Positions 35,620 through 44,248 of a stretch of DNA of 64,000 bases are shown here, piece by piece (position 1 is the stretch's first letter; each line of letters begins with the position of its first letter). The notes under the pieces were generated by a model, which was given only the letters and a program-made list of their open reading frames with translations, was not told where the DNA came from and ran no database searches. Both the position numbers and the translations under genes were made by a program. The stretch spans positions 3,596,001 to 3,660,000 of the forward strand of contig NZ_CP163520.1 in the NCBI RefSeq assembly GCF_041080675.1. The letters are read 5' to 3'. This stretch comes from Streptomyces sp. cg36. Its GTDB lineage: Bacteria > Actinomycetota > Actinomycetes > Streptomycetales > Streptomycetaceae.

Positions 35620-36234
35620 CTTGGAGCCGCAGCTGGCAGGATCTCGTCCCAGCAGCGCATCAACCGGGCGAGGCCCAGAGGGGGCCACCAGCCCGGCGCT
35701 CAATGAGACAGCTCATGATGCCGCACGTTCTCGGACAGCTTCGATTCGGAGCCACGAAACGGCGGCGACGGCCTCGCCGCGTGAGCAACAGGGATCCGTG
35801 GAGCCAGACCGTATGCGGACGGCTGGCACATCAACCACGGGTCCGGCATCCCTTGATCCAAGCCACACAACGTGGCGCGGATCGACGCCGACCGTGTGGT
35901 CCGGCACCAGTCCCAACAGGGGAGGGACTGGCGCCGGACCGAGCGGTCGGGTGGGGATGCATCGGGCGGCCTGTGGAGGGCGCCGACAGCAGTCGTTGCG
36001 GAAGAGGCCGTTCCTCGGGGAGCGGATTCTTTGGGGTTGCTGGGTGTGGTGAGGTGCTCCGGTCTTCGGGCTGGGCCCTCATCCCGTCTCGCTTGTGTAC
36101 TACTGCCCGGGTAGCAGGTCCCCATGATCCAATACCTAGTCCCAAGCAGCGCAGAGAAAGTGTCAGGCCCGGCTCTTGAGATGAAGACCGGGCCCGACGT
36201 CGTGTTGCAGTTGTGGGGGCGGCGGGGTTTGGCC
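35620..36234. other. degraded stretch without a supported gene
   Basis: This stretch of about 600 bp lies upstream of the STAND gene. Overlapping reading frames exist on both strands, none with a ribosome binding site. A minus-strand frame ending near 35700 (ARPSPPFRGSESKLSENVRHHELSH) reads like the tail of a real protein and may be another gene fragment. The promoter of the STAND gene must lie at the left edge. Confidence 0.35.
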
Positions 36235-36558
36235 CATGACCGCTTCGTACCGAACGCGATCAGCACCCTCGTGACCTCGGCTTACGCTGACGTCAAATGC
36301 TGGTTGGACAAGGCGTAGAAGGGGGTCGGCGAGACGGTCCGGGTGCCGTTCCGAGGACGTCGTCTGAAGAGATGGAAACGCCGCCACCACAGCAGTCATG
36401 CCAAGATCTGCTGACTCGGCGAGCAGGCCATGGCCACCCTGAAGGAATGGCGCCCCCTCCGAAAGCTCCGCTGCAGCACCAACCGCATCACCAACATCGT
36501 CAAGGCCGCCCTCGTCCTCCATCACGCCTCAGCCTGAAGATGGAAAACGCTCAGTGGC
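36235..36558 (+). pseudogene. 3' fragment of an IS5-type transposase
   Basis: The frame reads SAYADVKCWLDKA, stop TAG (36316-36318), KGVGETVRVPFRGRRLKRWKRRHHSSHAKIC, stop TGA, LGEQAMATLKEWRPLRKLRCSTNRITNIVKAALVLHHASA. This is the C-terminal region of the DDE_Tnp_4 IS5-like family (AD.AYQGAG.TVRVPF...ATLK.WRLLRKLRCS). The 5' two thirds are missing, and two nonsense codons interrupt the rest. It belongs to a different IS5 subgroup from the remnant at 30369-31245. Confidence 0.75.
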
Positions 36559-36588
36559 TTCGACGGCCCGCCCGGACGCCTCACGCAT

Positions 36589-36747
36589 ATGGAAGAGCGC
36601 GACGGCCGATTCTCCATCACCACGGCGAACAGCGCTGGCTACACGCACGAGTTCCAGGCGAATCCAAACGACTACGCACGTTGTGCAGCCGAGGATCACT
36701 ATCCCGAATGCTCCGGTCGCACCCCCAGCAGCCCGGCACACCGATGA
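36589..36747 (+). pseudogene. short reading frame, probably a gene fragment
   Basis: An ATG at 36589 opens 52 residues (GRFSITTANSAGYTHEF, then CAAEDHYPECSGRTPSSPAHR). The protein-like character and three cysteines suggest real coding origin, but no ribosome binding site precedes it and the frame is open upstream to the transposase remnant. It may be the C-terminus of a lost gene. Confidence 0.3.
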
Positions 36748-36882
36748 AACCCAAGCCCGAAAAGGGGTCGGTCCCTTCACGCCTCACCGCGCGAAGGGAC
36801 CGATTTCTGTCACTAAACTTGAGCGGGAGATTCCACCAGCGATAGAAGCATCAATCTATGTACCTCGCGATGCACCGATGTC

Positions 36883-37059
36883 TCAAGAGTTTGATGCGCC
36901 TGAATTCCTGCGATGACGCCGGACCGTGAAGAAGATCAGGCCGATTAGAGCAATGAGCCAGATGCTTATTTCTAGAGTACCGAACTGCGCCCCAAGGACG
37001 ATCAGAAGAAGCAGGAAGATCGCGGCAATCAAGATTATCTGTGCAGCGAGAGGCTTCAC
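36883..37059 (-). CDS. 58-residue membrane protein paired with a secreted protein
   Basis: GTG 37059 has AGGAG 5-6 nt upstream and opens a 58-codon frame. Two hydrophobic segments are visible, IILIAAIFLLLLIVLGAQF and ISIWLIALIGLIFFTV, then a basic tail VRRHRRNSGASNS. Its ribosome binding site overlaps the last codons of the secreted-protein gene (stop at 37074), so the two are very likely cotranscribed. No known family is recognised. Lower GC than the chromosome suggests transfer. Confidence 0.6.
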   Translation of the reverse strand: MKPLAAQIILIAAIFLLLLIVLGAQFGTLEISIWLIALIGLIFFTVRRHRRNSGASNS

Positions 37060-37073
37060 GATGACTCCTACGT

Positions 37074-37853
37074 TTACACGCCTGTACCGGCAATCTTCGT
37101 CTTGCCGGTGCCGAATACCTGAACACTAGCGTAGGGGTGCAGGGTGGCGTAGCACCCATACTTGGTGAAGCAAAGTTCTATCTGGCGCGACATTTTCGAG
37201 GTGCCCGACGAAGCCGGGACCCGAGAGTACCTGTCCGCGAGGCGACGATTGTCGATTTTGACCACTTGCTGCACGTTCGAGAAGTCGTCATACCGGTCGC
37301 CCCAGGCGCGCACCTTGCCGCCGCCGTAGTTGAACTCCGCATAGGTGTGATACTTGAAGATCACGCTACCAAGGTAGCTGCGGTGGGTGTGGTAGACGTG
37401 CGTCATCTTCCACGTGCCGCCCGTGGCGCCGACAAGCCCGGAACCGGGCTCTTTGTCCACCTCTGTTTCTTCCGGCCCCTCGACGGCCTCGCCCGGAGCA
37501 CTCGGCTGGGCGGTCGACGGCGGCATGATGTCCGCCAGTTCCGCAGAGCTGAGTGGTTCACCATTCGCGGGCGAAACCGCCTGTCCGCTGCCAGTGAAAA
37601 TGGCCTCCTTGATGGTCACCTCCTCCGGCTGGGTCGGGTCCGGGACGCTCGCAGCCAGCTCTGGAATAGAGCGAATAAGGTTGATGTCCGCCTGATTCTG
37701 AGTCCCCTCAGCGTGATGCTTCAGCGCCGTGGCGATTTGAAGATCTCGCCCGTTCCAGGGTGTTCCATCAGCTACCGCAGAAGGGGCGAGAGTTACGAGA
37801 AGTGCCGTCGCGCTGACCAGAGCTCCGGCCAGCACCCCCCGCCGACTTTCCAT
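37074..37853 (-). CDS. secreted protein of unknown function
   Basis: Protein of 259 residues. The Sec signal is MESRRGVLAGALVSATALLVTLAPSAVADG, with likely cleavage after AVA. A linker of about 120 residues rich in Pro/Glu/Ser follows. The C-terminal domain of about 110 residues (GGTWKMTHVYHTHRSYLGSVIFKYHTYAEFNYGGGKVRAWGDRYDDFSN...) is rich in aromatics and has one likely disulfide (CFTKYGCYA). ATG 37853 starts the signal; an upstream extension lacks one. It is first in a two-gene unit with the 58-aa membrane protein. I do not recognise the C-terminal domain. Confidence 0.7.
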   Translation of the reverse strand: MESRRGVLAGALVSATALLVTLAPSAVADGTPWNGRDLQIATALKHHAEGTQNQADINLIRSIPELAASVPDPTQPEEVTIKEAIFTGSGQAVSPANGEPLSSAELADIMPPSTAQPSAPGEAVEGPEETEVDKEPGSGLVGATGGTWKMTHVYHTHRSYLGSVIFKYHTYAEFNYGGGKVRAWGDRYDDFSNVQQVVKIDNRRLADRYSRVPASSGTSKMSRQIELCFTKYGCYATLHPYASVQVFGTGKTKIAGTGV

Positions 37854-38047
37854 TCTAATCACCCTATGACTCCTGTGTTGTTTATGCGAACCCCCCGGGG
37901 AAACCCCCTCGTTCGCATGAGAGGAGCCTATGCGGGGTATCGATCTTCCGGCAATAGGTTTTCCGCCACCCTTCCCCCCTGCCACGCCCTTCAGTGGCGG
38001 GAATCAGATAGATAAACCTCAGAGGAACCTCAATTCTCAACGAAGAC

Positions 38048-38168
38048 TCAAGAGTGGAGCATCTGATTCCTGAAGTCGTCGGCGAAATTTTCGATGCGGG
38101 AGGCGACTTGCCCACTCAGGTATCGCAAGGTGCGGCTGGACAGGTTGATCAACAACGGGTAGAAATAC
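38048..38168 (-). pseudogene. 5' fragment of an IS5-type transposase
   Basis: The minus strand reads YFYPLLINLSSRTLRYLSGQVASRI and stops after ENFADDFRNQMLHS. The first part matches the N-terminal segment (YPSGIDLSS.TLRFLS) of IS5-like transposases with helix-turn-helix starts. Only about 25 residues are recognisable. Confidence 0.45.
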
Positions 38169-38172
38169 GCGT

Positions 38173-38227
38173 GAGGCTCCTGGCGGCACGGTGGTGCTTG
38201 GTCGCGACACCATCTACCAGGAGCCTC
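38173..38227. repeat. 11-bp inverted repeat with long loop
   Basis: GAGGCTCCTGG (38173-38183) and CCAGGAGCCTC (38217-38227) are perfect arms around 33 nt, which contain a smaller GGTG/CACC stem. It may be a terminator or the relic of insertion-sequence ends; it abuts the IS5 5' fragment. Confidence 0.45.
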
Positions 38228-38284
38228 ATTGCTGCGTCGGATCGTCCAAATCTTGGCCCAGGCAGCAGACCGAAAAGGGCTCAC

Positions 38285-38780
38285 TGACCATGCGCGATAG
38301 TCCTGTCTGACGACTCGGCCTCGTACCTGCTCTTCATCCCGGCAGCAAGCTCCAGCCAGTCATGATGAATGACGCCGCAGATTGGCAGCCCCTTCAAGGG
38401 CACTCTGGCCCATCGTGAGCGCCTGCTCCAAGTCCCCCCTCACGAGCAGCTGCGGCCCTCAACGTGACGCGGGCTTCCGCGTTGCGCATTGGCCTACGCT
38501 CGGTACCGACGACGTCTGTTCCCGCCCTGATCACCTCTTCGGCGAGCGAGCGTGCGTGCAAGCTTGTCCGCACCGACAAGGTGCTGGCAGTCCGTCGCGT
38601 AGAAGTCGAACTTCGCTGGGTCCACAACGCGATCAGGGTCCCGGAAGGCCTTCGTTCACATCTCCTGAGCTGCTCATGCGACTCCGGCACCATCCAGCCG
38701 AGCGCCGCCTCAGCGCCGCTGCCGTGTTTGGCGATGCTGAGCGGCCAGAGCCCATCCAGAAGTCGCCACCTTGCATTGCG
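38285..38780 (-). pseudogene. C-terminal remnant of an XRE-associated regulator
   Basis: Consecutive segments of one protein appear in shifting frames: KAFRDPDRVVDPAKFDFYATDCQHLVGADKLARTLA, then EEVIRAGTDVVGTERRPMRNAEARVTL, then REGDLEQALTMGQSALEG. The first shift comes from a duplicated GCTC (near 38545). The second comes from one extra G in a run of six (near 38438). These match the C-terminal half of a common Streptomyces regulator family. No DNA-binding domain remains. Confidence 0.6.
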
Positions 38781-38805
38781 ATAGGAGATCGGCGGTCGCC
38801 CAGCT

Positions 38806-39315
38806 CTAGATCCAGCCCGCCGCCTGAGCAGCAAGTGCGGCATCAGATTCCGCCGCATCCGCATCGGCATTCAACTCTTCATTCCTACCCAGACCTCCGC
38901 TACCCGCCGCCTGCATAGCAGCCTGAGACGCCTTCAGGGCCGCCCGGTAGGCGACGTCGGAGCGCTCCGTCGCGCCGCCCTGGTCACGAGCTACCTGCGC
39001 AGCGACAGCCGCAGCGGCAGCGGCGTTCCTGGCGCAGCGGGCGTCCGCTGCTGGGTCCAGAGGCGAACGGTCCAGCTCCGCAAGCACCTGAGCGGAGAGA
39101 CGGAGGGCATTCGCTGCCTTCGCGGCTGGATTTCTGGGCACTGCTTGGGCGTCATGTTCCTCAATGCCGGCGTAGCGGCACGCGGCCGCAGCACGGTCCA
39201 ATGCCCTTCTCGCACGCGCAGCGTGCACCTTCCTGAGTGCTTCTGCTGTGGCCGAACCGATCTCAGCCTGCGAGGTGGCCAGTTGCTCAGCGCCAGAGGG
39301 TTCGCTCATCGCCAT
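38806..39315 (-). CDS. alanine-rich hypothetical protein
   Basis: Protein of 169 residues, about one third alanine, predicted almost wholly helical (ALRKVHAARARRALDRAAAACRYAG, later AAAAAVAAQVARDQGG). No membrane segment or domain is recognised. ATG 39315 has GGGGAG 8 nt upstream; ATG 39309 is an alternative with AGGGAG. It is on the same strand as the next upstream gene at 39429-39992. Confidence 0.55.
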   Translation of the reverse strand: MAMSEPSGAEQLATSQAEIGSATAEALRKVHAARARRALDRAAAACRYAGIEEHDAQAVPRNPAAKAANALRLSAQVLAELDRSPLDPAADARCARNAAAAAAVAAQVARDQGGATERSDVAYRAALKASQAAMQAAGSGGLGRNEELNADADAAESDAALAAQAAGWI

Positions 39316-39428
39316 CTCCCTGTCTCCCCAGACCACGGTGATCGAGCACCGTTGTTCGCTCTAGGCAACGGTTCTGCGGCAGGGTGACAGGTCCAGCGCC
39401 AACAAACCAGTGCATCCCATGAATCCGG

Positions 39429-39992
39429 TCAGGAAGCGTCGTCGTCACGGCGCGCCGACGGTAGTAGGAGATCACGCTCCGGGTGATTCTCGCCTGTCAC
39501 CCGCCCCTGGATACCAAGGTCCGCCCGCGCCGCCTCGTGGAAGGCGTTGATCACGCGGAACGCGCCGCGGTGTCGCTGGCGCCACTCCTCCAAGCTCCCG
39601 GCTATCTTCCCTGTGGCCTGCCACTCGATCTCGGCGAGCACGACGTTCAGCTCGTGCGCCGTCTCGATCGCATCGTCCCCGCCGAGCAACATGACCCGCT
39701 CGAAGCTGCGCCCCCAGGTGAGCGAGGCGTCCGCCAGGTCGTCGCGGAGCTCGCGCTCCGTCCTGTCCTCCTGTCGGAGGCCCTCCCTGAACTCGTAGAG
39801 CCGGACGGACATGGCGATCTTCGCCTTCACCGCATCGACGTAGTTGGCGTAAGCGTCGATCTTCTTGTCATCCCACCGGGTCAGGAGTTGGTAGCGGTTA
39901 CGGCTCCGTTCCATCGCATGGTTCGTCAGGTACGTCGTCCCTGCGCCCAACATCACAGCGGCAACGGTGACAAGCTGCTCGACGGCCCCCAC
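39429..39992 (-). CDS. hypothetical protein with an N-terminal membrane segment
   Basis: Protein of 187 residues. LVTVAAVMLGAGTTYLTNHAMERSRNRYQ at the N-terminus looks like a single membrane anchor, followed by a helical cytoplasmic domain (KKIDAYANYVDAVKAKIAMSVRLYEF). Proteins of this layout are frequent in Streptomyces; their function is unknown. The start GTG 39992 has GGGGGA upstream, and a good promoter lies 30-60 bp further up. Confidence 0.65.
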   Translation of the reverse strand: MGAVEQLVTVAAVMLGAGTTYLTNHAMERSRNRYQLLTRWDDKKIDAYANYVDAVKAKIAMSVRLYEFREGLRQEDRTERELRDDLADASLTWGRSFERVMLLGGDDAIETAHELNVVLAEIEWQATGKIAGSLEEWRQRHRGAFRVINAFHEAARADLGIQGRVTGENHPERDLLLPSARRDDDAS

Positions 39993-40022
39993 TGCATCCC
40001 CCAGACGCGGCAGACATGTAGA

Positions 40023-40051
40023 TGTCTAGGGGATCTTAGAAGGGCTCACAA
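40023..40051 (-). promoter_or_regulatory. sigma-70/HrdB-type promoter
   Basis: On the minus strand TTGTGA (40051-40046) and TAGACA (40028-40023) are separated by 17 bp, in the right orientation for the gene starting at 39992. Confidence 0.5.
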
Positions 40052-40216
40052 CTGAAGGATTCGGCGGGCTAAGGCCGTTGGCCGAGGTGGAGCCCTGCGT
40101 GCGCAGGGGCCAGAGTTCGCACGCTGATGGCGGATCGGAGCGCAACCACGGCACTGAGCAGTCATCACAGATCGACGATTGCCTGGACCGGGCACCCCCG
40201 CCCGGCCCGTTATCCG

Positions 40217-40666
40217 CTACGCAAATAGCCCCAAAGCCTCATCAACAGACCAGCTCTGCCAGCACAATGCGAACAGCCCACCCACAGACACCAGCGCCAT
40301 CATCAGGTTCTGCCCCTGCTCTGCCCAGTCGTGGATCATGAGCACGAAGTAGATGAGGTTCAGCAGCAGCCCACCCACCAGCGCGATCGGCGTCAGGAAG
40401 CCGAAGATCAAGCCGAGGCCCAGGGCCAGTTCCGCGTAGGCGACGACGTACGCCATCAGCTTGGGGCGGGGCTTCACCACCACGTCGAACCCCCGCCGTA
40501 CGAACGGCCAGCGGTGCTCCTCCGCGATTCCCGCGGCCCAGGCGATGCCCCCGCCGGCGAACCACGTCTTCTTGTCCTTGTGCCGCCAGCTCTCCAGCCA
40601 CCACAGCCCCAGCCCGATCCGCAGGACCGCGAACCACTCCGCTCCGCTGAGCCAGATCGTCTCCAC
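40217..40666 (-). CDS. DoxX family membrane protein
   Basis: Membrane protein of 149 residues with four hydrophobic segments. RIGLGLWWLESWRHKDKKTWF at the N-terminus and YAELALGLGLIFGFLTPIALVGGLLLNLIYFVLMI fit the DoxX family. DoxX proteins accompany oxidoreductases and redox stress systems. GTG 40666 has GGAGGGA 8 nt upstream. A palindrome (40691-40705) lies just beyond the start, matching one before the divergent amidohydrolase gene, so both are probably controlled together. Confidence 0.85.
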   Translation of the reverse strand: METIWLSGAEWFAVLRIGLGLWWLESWRHKDKKTWFAGGGIAWAAGIAEEHRWPFVRRGFDVVVKPRPKLMAYVVAYAELALGLGLIFGFLTPIALVGGLLLNLIYFVLMIHDWAEQGQNLMMALVSVGGLFALCWQSWSVDEALGLFA

Positions 40667-40690
40667 GGCAGATCCCTCCTTCGGGCATAG

Positions 40691-40705
40691 CTGACGGAGC
40701 GTCAG
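40691..40705. promoter_or_regulatory. operator 1 (CTGACGGAGCGTCAG)
   Basis: A 15-bp inverted repeat with a central GAG, 25 bp upstream of the doxX-like gene start. It matches operator 2 at 13 of 15 positions. Confidence 0.65.
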
Positions 40706-40786
40706 TTGACCGTGAAGTCGGACTCCCGCGCAAGGGGTCGGCCGACACTGCTCCTTGCCGCCTCGCGGGTGGCCCTCTAGCCTCGA

Positions 40787-40803
40787 TCTGATGGATCGTC
40801 AGA
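40787..40803. promoter_or_regulatory. operator 2 (TCTGATGGATCGTCAGA)
   Basis: A 17-bp inverted repeat about 42 bp upstream of the amidohydrolase start, sharing CTGAYGGAKCGTCAG with operator 1. The shape suggests a TetR-family regulator; none is encoded nearby. Confidence 0.65.
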
Positions 40804-40844
40804 TTCGAGTCGGTTGAACCGGCAGGCAGTAGGGGGTAGACGAC

Positions 40845-42083
40845 GTGGTCAACGACGACATCGGCACCAGTGACGTGCCCAGGGTCATCAGCGTGGACGA
40901 CCACGTGATCGAGCCCGCGCACCTCTTCGAGACCTGGCTTCCGGCGAAGTACCGCGACAAGGGCCCGAAGCCGTTCACCGCCGGCATCGGGGACCTGGAG
41001 TACATCGGCGGGAAGTACCGGTTCACCACCGACCCCGCGGGCCAGATCACCGACTGGTGGGAGTACGAGGGCCTGCTCTTCCCGTACAAGCGAATCATCG
41101 CCGCCGTCGGGTTCTCCCGGGACGAGATGACGCTCGACGGCATCACGCGGGAGGAGATGCGGCGGGGGTGCTGGGATCCGAAGGCGCGGCTGGCGGACAT
41201 GGACCTCAACCATGTCGAGGCGAGCCTGTGTTTCCCCACCTTTCCCCGGTTCTGCGGGCAGACCTTCGCCGAGGCGCGGGACAAGGAGGTGGCGCTGGCC
41301 TGTGTGCGGGCCTACAACGACTGGATGGTGGAGGAGTGGTGCGGCGACAGCGGCGGGCGCCTGATCCCGCTCTGCCTCATCCCGCTGTGGGACATCGACC
41401 TCGCCGTCGCCGAGATCCGCCGCAACGCCGCACGCGGAGTACGGGCGGTCACCTTCTCCGAGATCCCGACGTACCTGGGACTGCCCTCGATCCACTCCGG
41501 CTACTGGGATCCCTTCTTCGCAGCCTGTGAAGAGACCGGGACGGTGGTGAACATGCACATCGGGAGCAGTTCGCAGATGCCGGCCGCGAGCCCGGACGCG
41601 CCGCCGGCGGTGCAGGCGTCGCTCAGTTTCAACAACGCGATGGCGTCGATGATGGACTTCCTCTTCAGCGGGGTCCTGGTGAAGTTCCCGCGCCTGAAAC
41701 TGGCGTACTCCGAGGGGCAGATGGGGTGGATCCCATACGCGCTTGAGCGTGCCGACGACGTGTGGGAGGAGCACCGGGCCTGGGGCGGGGTCAAGGACCT
41801 GGTCCCCGAGCCGCCCTCCACCTACTACTACCGCCAGATCTTCTGCTGCTTCTTCCGCGACAAGCACGGCATCGCCTCGATCGAGACGGTCGGAGTCGAC
41901 AACGCCACCTTCGAGACCGACTATCCGCACGTCGACTCGACATGGCCGCACACGAAGGCGGTGGCCGAAGACCACGTCGCCGGGCTGCCGGAGGACGTGG
42001 CGTACAAGCTTCTCCGCGGGAACGCCATCCGCATGTTGGATCTCCCGTTCGATCGCGAGCGGAGGGTCGGTTCGCCCGCCTGA
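40845..42083 (+). CDS. amidohydrolase 2 family metal-dependent hydrolase/decarboxylase
   Basis: Protein of 412 residues of the ACMSD-like amidohydrolase group. The N-terminal metal motif D-x-H is seen as ISVDDHVIEP (about 15-24). A histidine in NMHIGS (about 238) and the C-terminal FETDYPHVDSTWPHTK aspartate complete the expected metal and proton-transfer set. The family hydrolyses or decarboxylates cyclic acids, often in aromatic or steroid breakdown. The substrate is unknown. GTG 40845 has AGGGGG 9 nt upstream. It is divergent from doxX, with twin operators between. Confidence 0.88.
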   Translation: MVNDDIGTSDVPRVISVDDHVIEPAHLFETWLPAKYRDKGPKPFTAGIGDLEYIGGKYRFTTDPAGQITDWWEYEGLLFPYKRIIAAVGFSRDEMTLDGITREEMRRGCWDPKARLADMDLNHVEASLCFPTFPRFCGQTFAEARDKEVALACVRAYNDWMVEEWCGDSGGRLIPLCLIPLWDIDLAVAEIRRNAARGVRAVTFSEIPTYLGLPSIHSGYWDPFFAACEETGTVVNMHIGSSSQMPAASPDAPPAVQASLSFNNAMASMMDFLFSGVLVKFPRLKLAYSEGQMGWIPYALERADDVWEEHRAWGGVKDLVPEPPSTYYYRQIFCCFFRDKHGIASIETVGVDNATFETDYPHVDSTWPHTKAVAEDHVAGLPEDVAYKLLRGNAIRMLDLPFDRERRVGSPA

Positions 42084-42169
42084 TCTTCGGGTACCGCCGG
42101 AGTCGGACGCTGGGAGCCCACACGCTCCCGGCGTTACGGTTCAGGTGAGACCGGCGGAGAGGCGGACGC

Positions 42170-43093
42170 ATGAGCAATCCCGTGTCAGAGGCTCTGGTGA
42201 CCGTGGCACGCGACTACGTGCGCCACGCCCCCACAGCGCTCGGCAAAGCTCCGCTCGCGGCGCGCCACCTCAACCCGTACCTCCGGGACCACCCCCGGCA
42301 ACGCGTGGTCCGCACCCGCTTCGGCGCCAGCTTCGCCGTCGACACGACGGACCTGATCCAGCGGTACTTGTACATGTACGGCGTCTGGGAGCCGCACATG
42401 ACGACGTGGCTACAGCGTCGGCTACGCCCCGGGGACACCTTCATAGATGTCGGCTCCAACATCGGCTACTACGGCGTGCTGGCCTCGCGCCTTGTCGGTG
42501 AGACGGGTCGCGTGGTGGCCATTGAGGCGTCGCCCGCCTTTCATCGCCGAGTGCTCCAGCACGCCAGGCTCAACGGCTGCGACAACATCCGTGCGATCAA
42601 CTCCGCGGTCTCCGACCGTACTCAGATGCTCAAGTTCATCCTGGCCAGCTCGCGGAACATGGGCGCGACCAGCACCGTGCCGTACGAGGGTCCGGCGGAG
42701 TCCACATTCGAGATCGAGGCGCATCCCCTGCCGGAGATCCTTGCTCCGCAGGAGATCGCGAACGCTCGCGTGATCAAGATCGATGTCGAGGGTGCGGAGG
42801 GCTCCGTCGTCCGTGGCCTCGCCCCGATGCTCGACAAGCTGCGGCCCGACGCGGAGATCACCGTCGAAGTGACCCCGCAACGCATGCAGCAGCTCGGCGA
42901 CGACGCCGCCGAGCTGCTAGCCACCATGCAGGCGCATGGCTTCCACACGTATCGCCTGGCCAACGACTACGCACCGGAGTCCTACCCGGCCGCGCTCAGC
43001 CGCCCCGCCTCGGTGCCGGTTCGCTGGCGCGGGCCGATCGACTCGGAGAGTGATCTCGTCTTCTCCCGCGTCGACGCCGAGAGCCTCCCCTGA
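42170..43093 (+). CDS. FkbM family methyltransferase
   Basis: SAM-dependent methyltransferase of 307 residues. Motif I is DTFIDVGSNIGYYGVLASRLVG (about 85-106), followed by VVAIEASPAFHRRV and, later, VIKIDVEGAEGSVVRGL, the FkbM signature. Members O-methylate sugars, polyketides or peptides. ATG 42170 follows a GGCGGAGAGGCGG purine run. It lies 86 bp after the amidohydrolase gene on the same strand and may be cotranscribed. It is cargo of the element. Confidence 0.88.
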   Translation: MSNPVSEALVTVARDYVRHAPTALGKAPLAARHLNPYLRDHPRQRVVRTRFGASFAVDTTDLIQRYLYMYGVWEPHMTTWLQRRLRPGDTFIDVGSNIGYYGVLASRLVGETGRVVAIEASPAFHRRVLQHARLNGCDNIRAINSAVSDRTQMLKFILASSRNMGATSTVPYEGPAESTFEIEAHPLPEILAPQEIANARVIKIDVEGAEGSVVRGLAPMLDKLRPDAEITVEVTPQRMQQLGDDAAELLATMQAHGFHTYRLANDYAPESYPAALSRPASVPVRWRGPIDSESDLVFSRVDAESLP

Positions 43094-43128
43094 TCAGGAC
43101 AACGGCCATGGTTGGTCGGCGAGAGCTC

Positions 43129-43509
43129 TCATCCGCACGCCTCCGCGGGCAGCTCCGGCCCGTCGTCCTCTGCCCCTCGGGCACTCGTCGTCGCAGGCCG
43201 AGCCAGCCGTCCGCCGCGGCTGACAGCCACCCGAAGCGTGTCATGCAAGCACTGGGTGAGCTGCGTCCCGAGGCTTATGAGGTCGTCTCTGTGGACCTCC
43301 GGGTCGGCCAGAGCCCTCTCCGCCAGCGGGAGCATCGTCTCCGCCATGTCGAGGAGCATCTGCTCCGCTTCGTCAGCGAGCCGAGAGAGATGGCCCTTGT
43401 TGTCGTCCGTGCGGAGGTAGCACGGGTTCCCGTCCGGCCTGGTCCACGGAAGCAGCCGGAGACCGGCGTTCCTGTCCTCCCCCAGACTGATGCCGAGATC
43501 GTCCCTCAT
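43129..43509 (-). CDS. conserved AICE hypothetical protein
   Basis: Protein of 126 residues, MRDDLGISLGEDRNAGLRLLPWTRPDGNPCYL then a long helix and VAVSRGGRL. Similar proteins follow GntR genes in related elements, as I recall. Its function is unknown. ATG 43509 overlaps the GntR stop by 4 nt, so the two are translationally coupled. Confidence 0.65.
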   Translation of the reverse strand: MRDDLGISLGEDRNAGLRLLPWTRPDGNPCYLRTDDNKGHLSRLADEAEQMLLDMAETMLPLAERALADPEVHRDDLISLGTQLTQCLHDTLRVAVSRGGRLARPATTSARGAEDDGPELPAEACG

Positions 43510-44240
43510 CGAGCAGCCCCTATCCGGTCAACCATTGTGTGAGCGAAGACCGCACCTGCGCGGTCGCTGGGAAGTGACAGGAGCGCAAGCTCTACGACAC
43601 GGCCTTCGGCGTCCGTCGAGACTCGTTCCACTGCCAGCACCGAGGTCCGCGGATCAAGGCGCAGCCTCTGCTTCTCCTCCTGGTTCGGAGGCCGGGCGAC
43701 GACCCGCGAGACAACGGAGACGACGACCACACCGGCCTTGGCGAGCAACTGCCGAACGTCGTCGCCCCAAGGTGACCTGGTCACCTTGGGCACGCGGAGT
43801 TGGGCCACTGACCAGGGCACATAGATGCGGGCCATGCTGTGCGGAGCGTCCTCCTCCATGTGGAGGTACAGGCACTGGGTCAGACGGCTGCCTTTCGGCG
43901 TACGGAGGAGCGAGGCCACCTCTCCCGATGCCTGGATCTCGGCCACCCGAACACGGATCCACAACTCCACGCTGAGCGGTTCGGACGGCTCCGTCGCCCC
44001 CTCACCGCTCATGTAGTCCAGCCGCCGACAGGCCCGTCTCACGAAGTTCCCGTCGCCGTGGCGCTTGTCCACCAGCCCTTCGAGCTGGAGCACGTCCAAG
44101 GCGTTGCGAATCGTGGGTGTGCTCGTCTTGTACTGCCTGGCCAGCGCGGCCTCCGAAGGAAGGCGCGCCCCCGCCGCCAGCTGACCGACCTCAATGCGGC
44201 CCCGCAGATCATCGGCGATCTCCCGATACCGGAAAGCCAT
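43506..44240 (-). CDS. GntR family regulator, HutC/UTRA type
   Basis: Repressor-like protein of 244 residues. The GntR winged helix is at the N-terminus (FRYREIADDLRGRIEVGQLAAGARLPSEAALARQYKTSTPTIRNALDVLQLEGLVDKRHGDGNFV). A UTRA ligand domain follows from about residue 95. ATG 44240 has AGGAGG 11 nt upstream; GTG 44252 is too close to it. It lies at the distal end of the leftward operon that starts at 45180, so it is probably expressed with those genes. KorSA of pSAM2 is a functional model for GntR control of transfer. Confidence 0.88.
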   Translation of the reverse strand: MAFRYREIADDLRGRIEVGQLAAGARLPSEAALARQYKTSTPTIRNALDVLQLEGLVDKRHGDGNFVRRACRRLDYMSGEGATEPSEPLSVELWIRVRVAEIQASGEVASLLRTPKGSRLTQCLYLHMEEDAPHSMARIYVPWSVAQLRVPKVTRSPWGDDVRQLLAKAGVVVVSVVSRVVARPPNQEEKQRLRLDPRTSVLAVERVSTDAEGRVVELALLSLPSDRAGAVFAHTMVDRIGAAR

Positions 44241-44248
44241 CGGGGCCG

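Noticed and set aside
38394..38870. 158-codon minus-strand frame as an intact gene
   Set aside because: Parts of it read a known regulator C-terminus only after correcting two small indels, so it was called a pseudogene.
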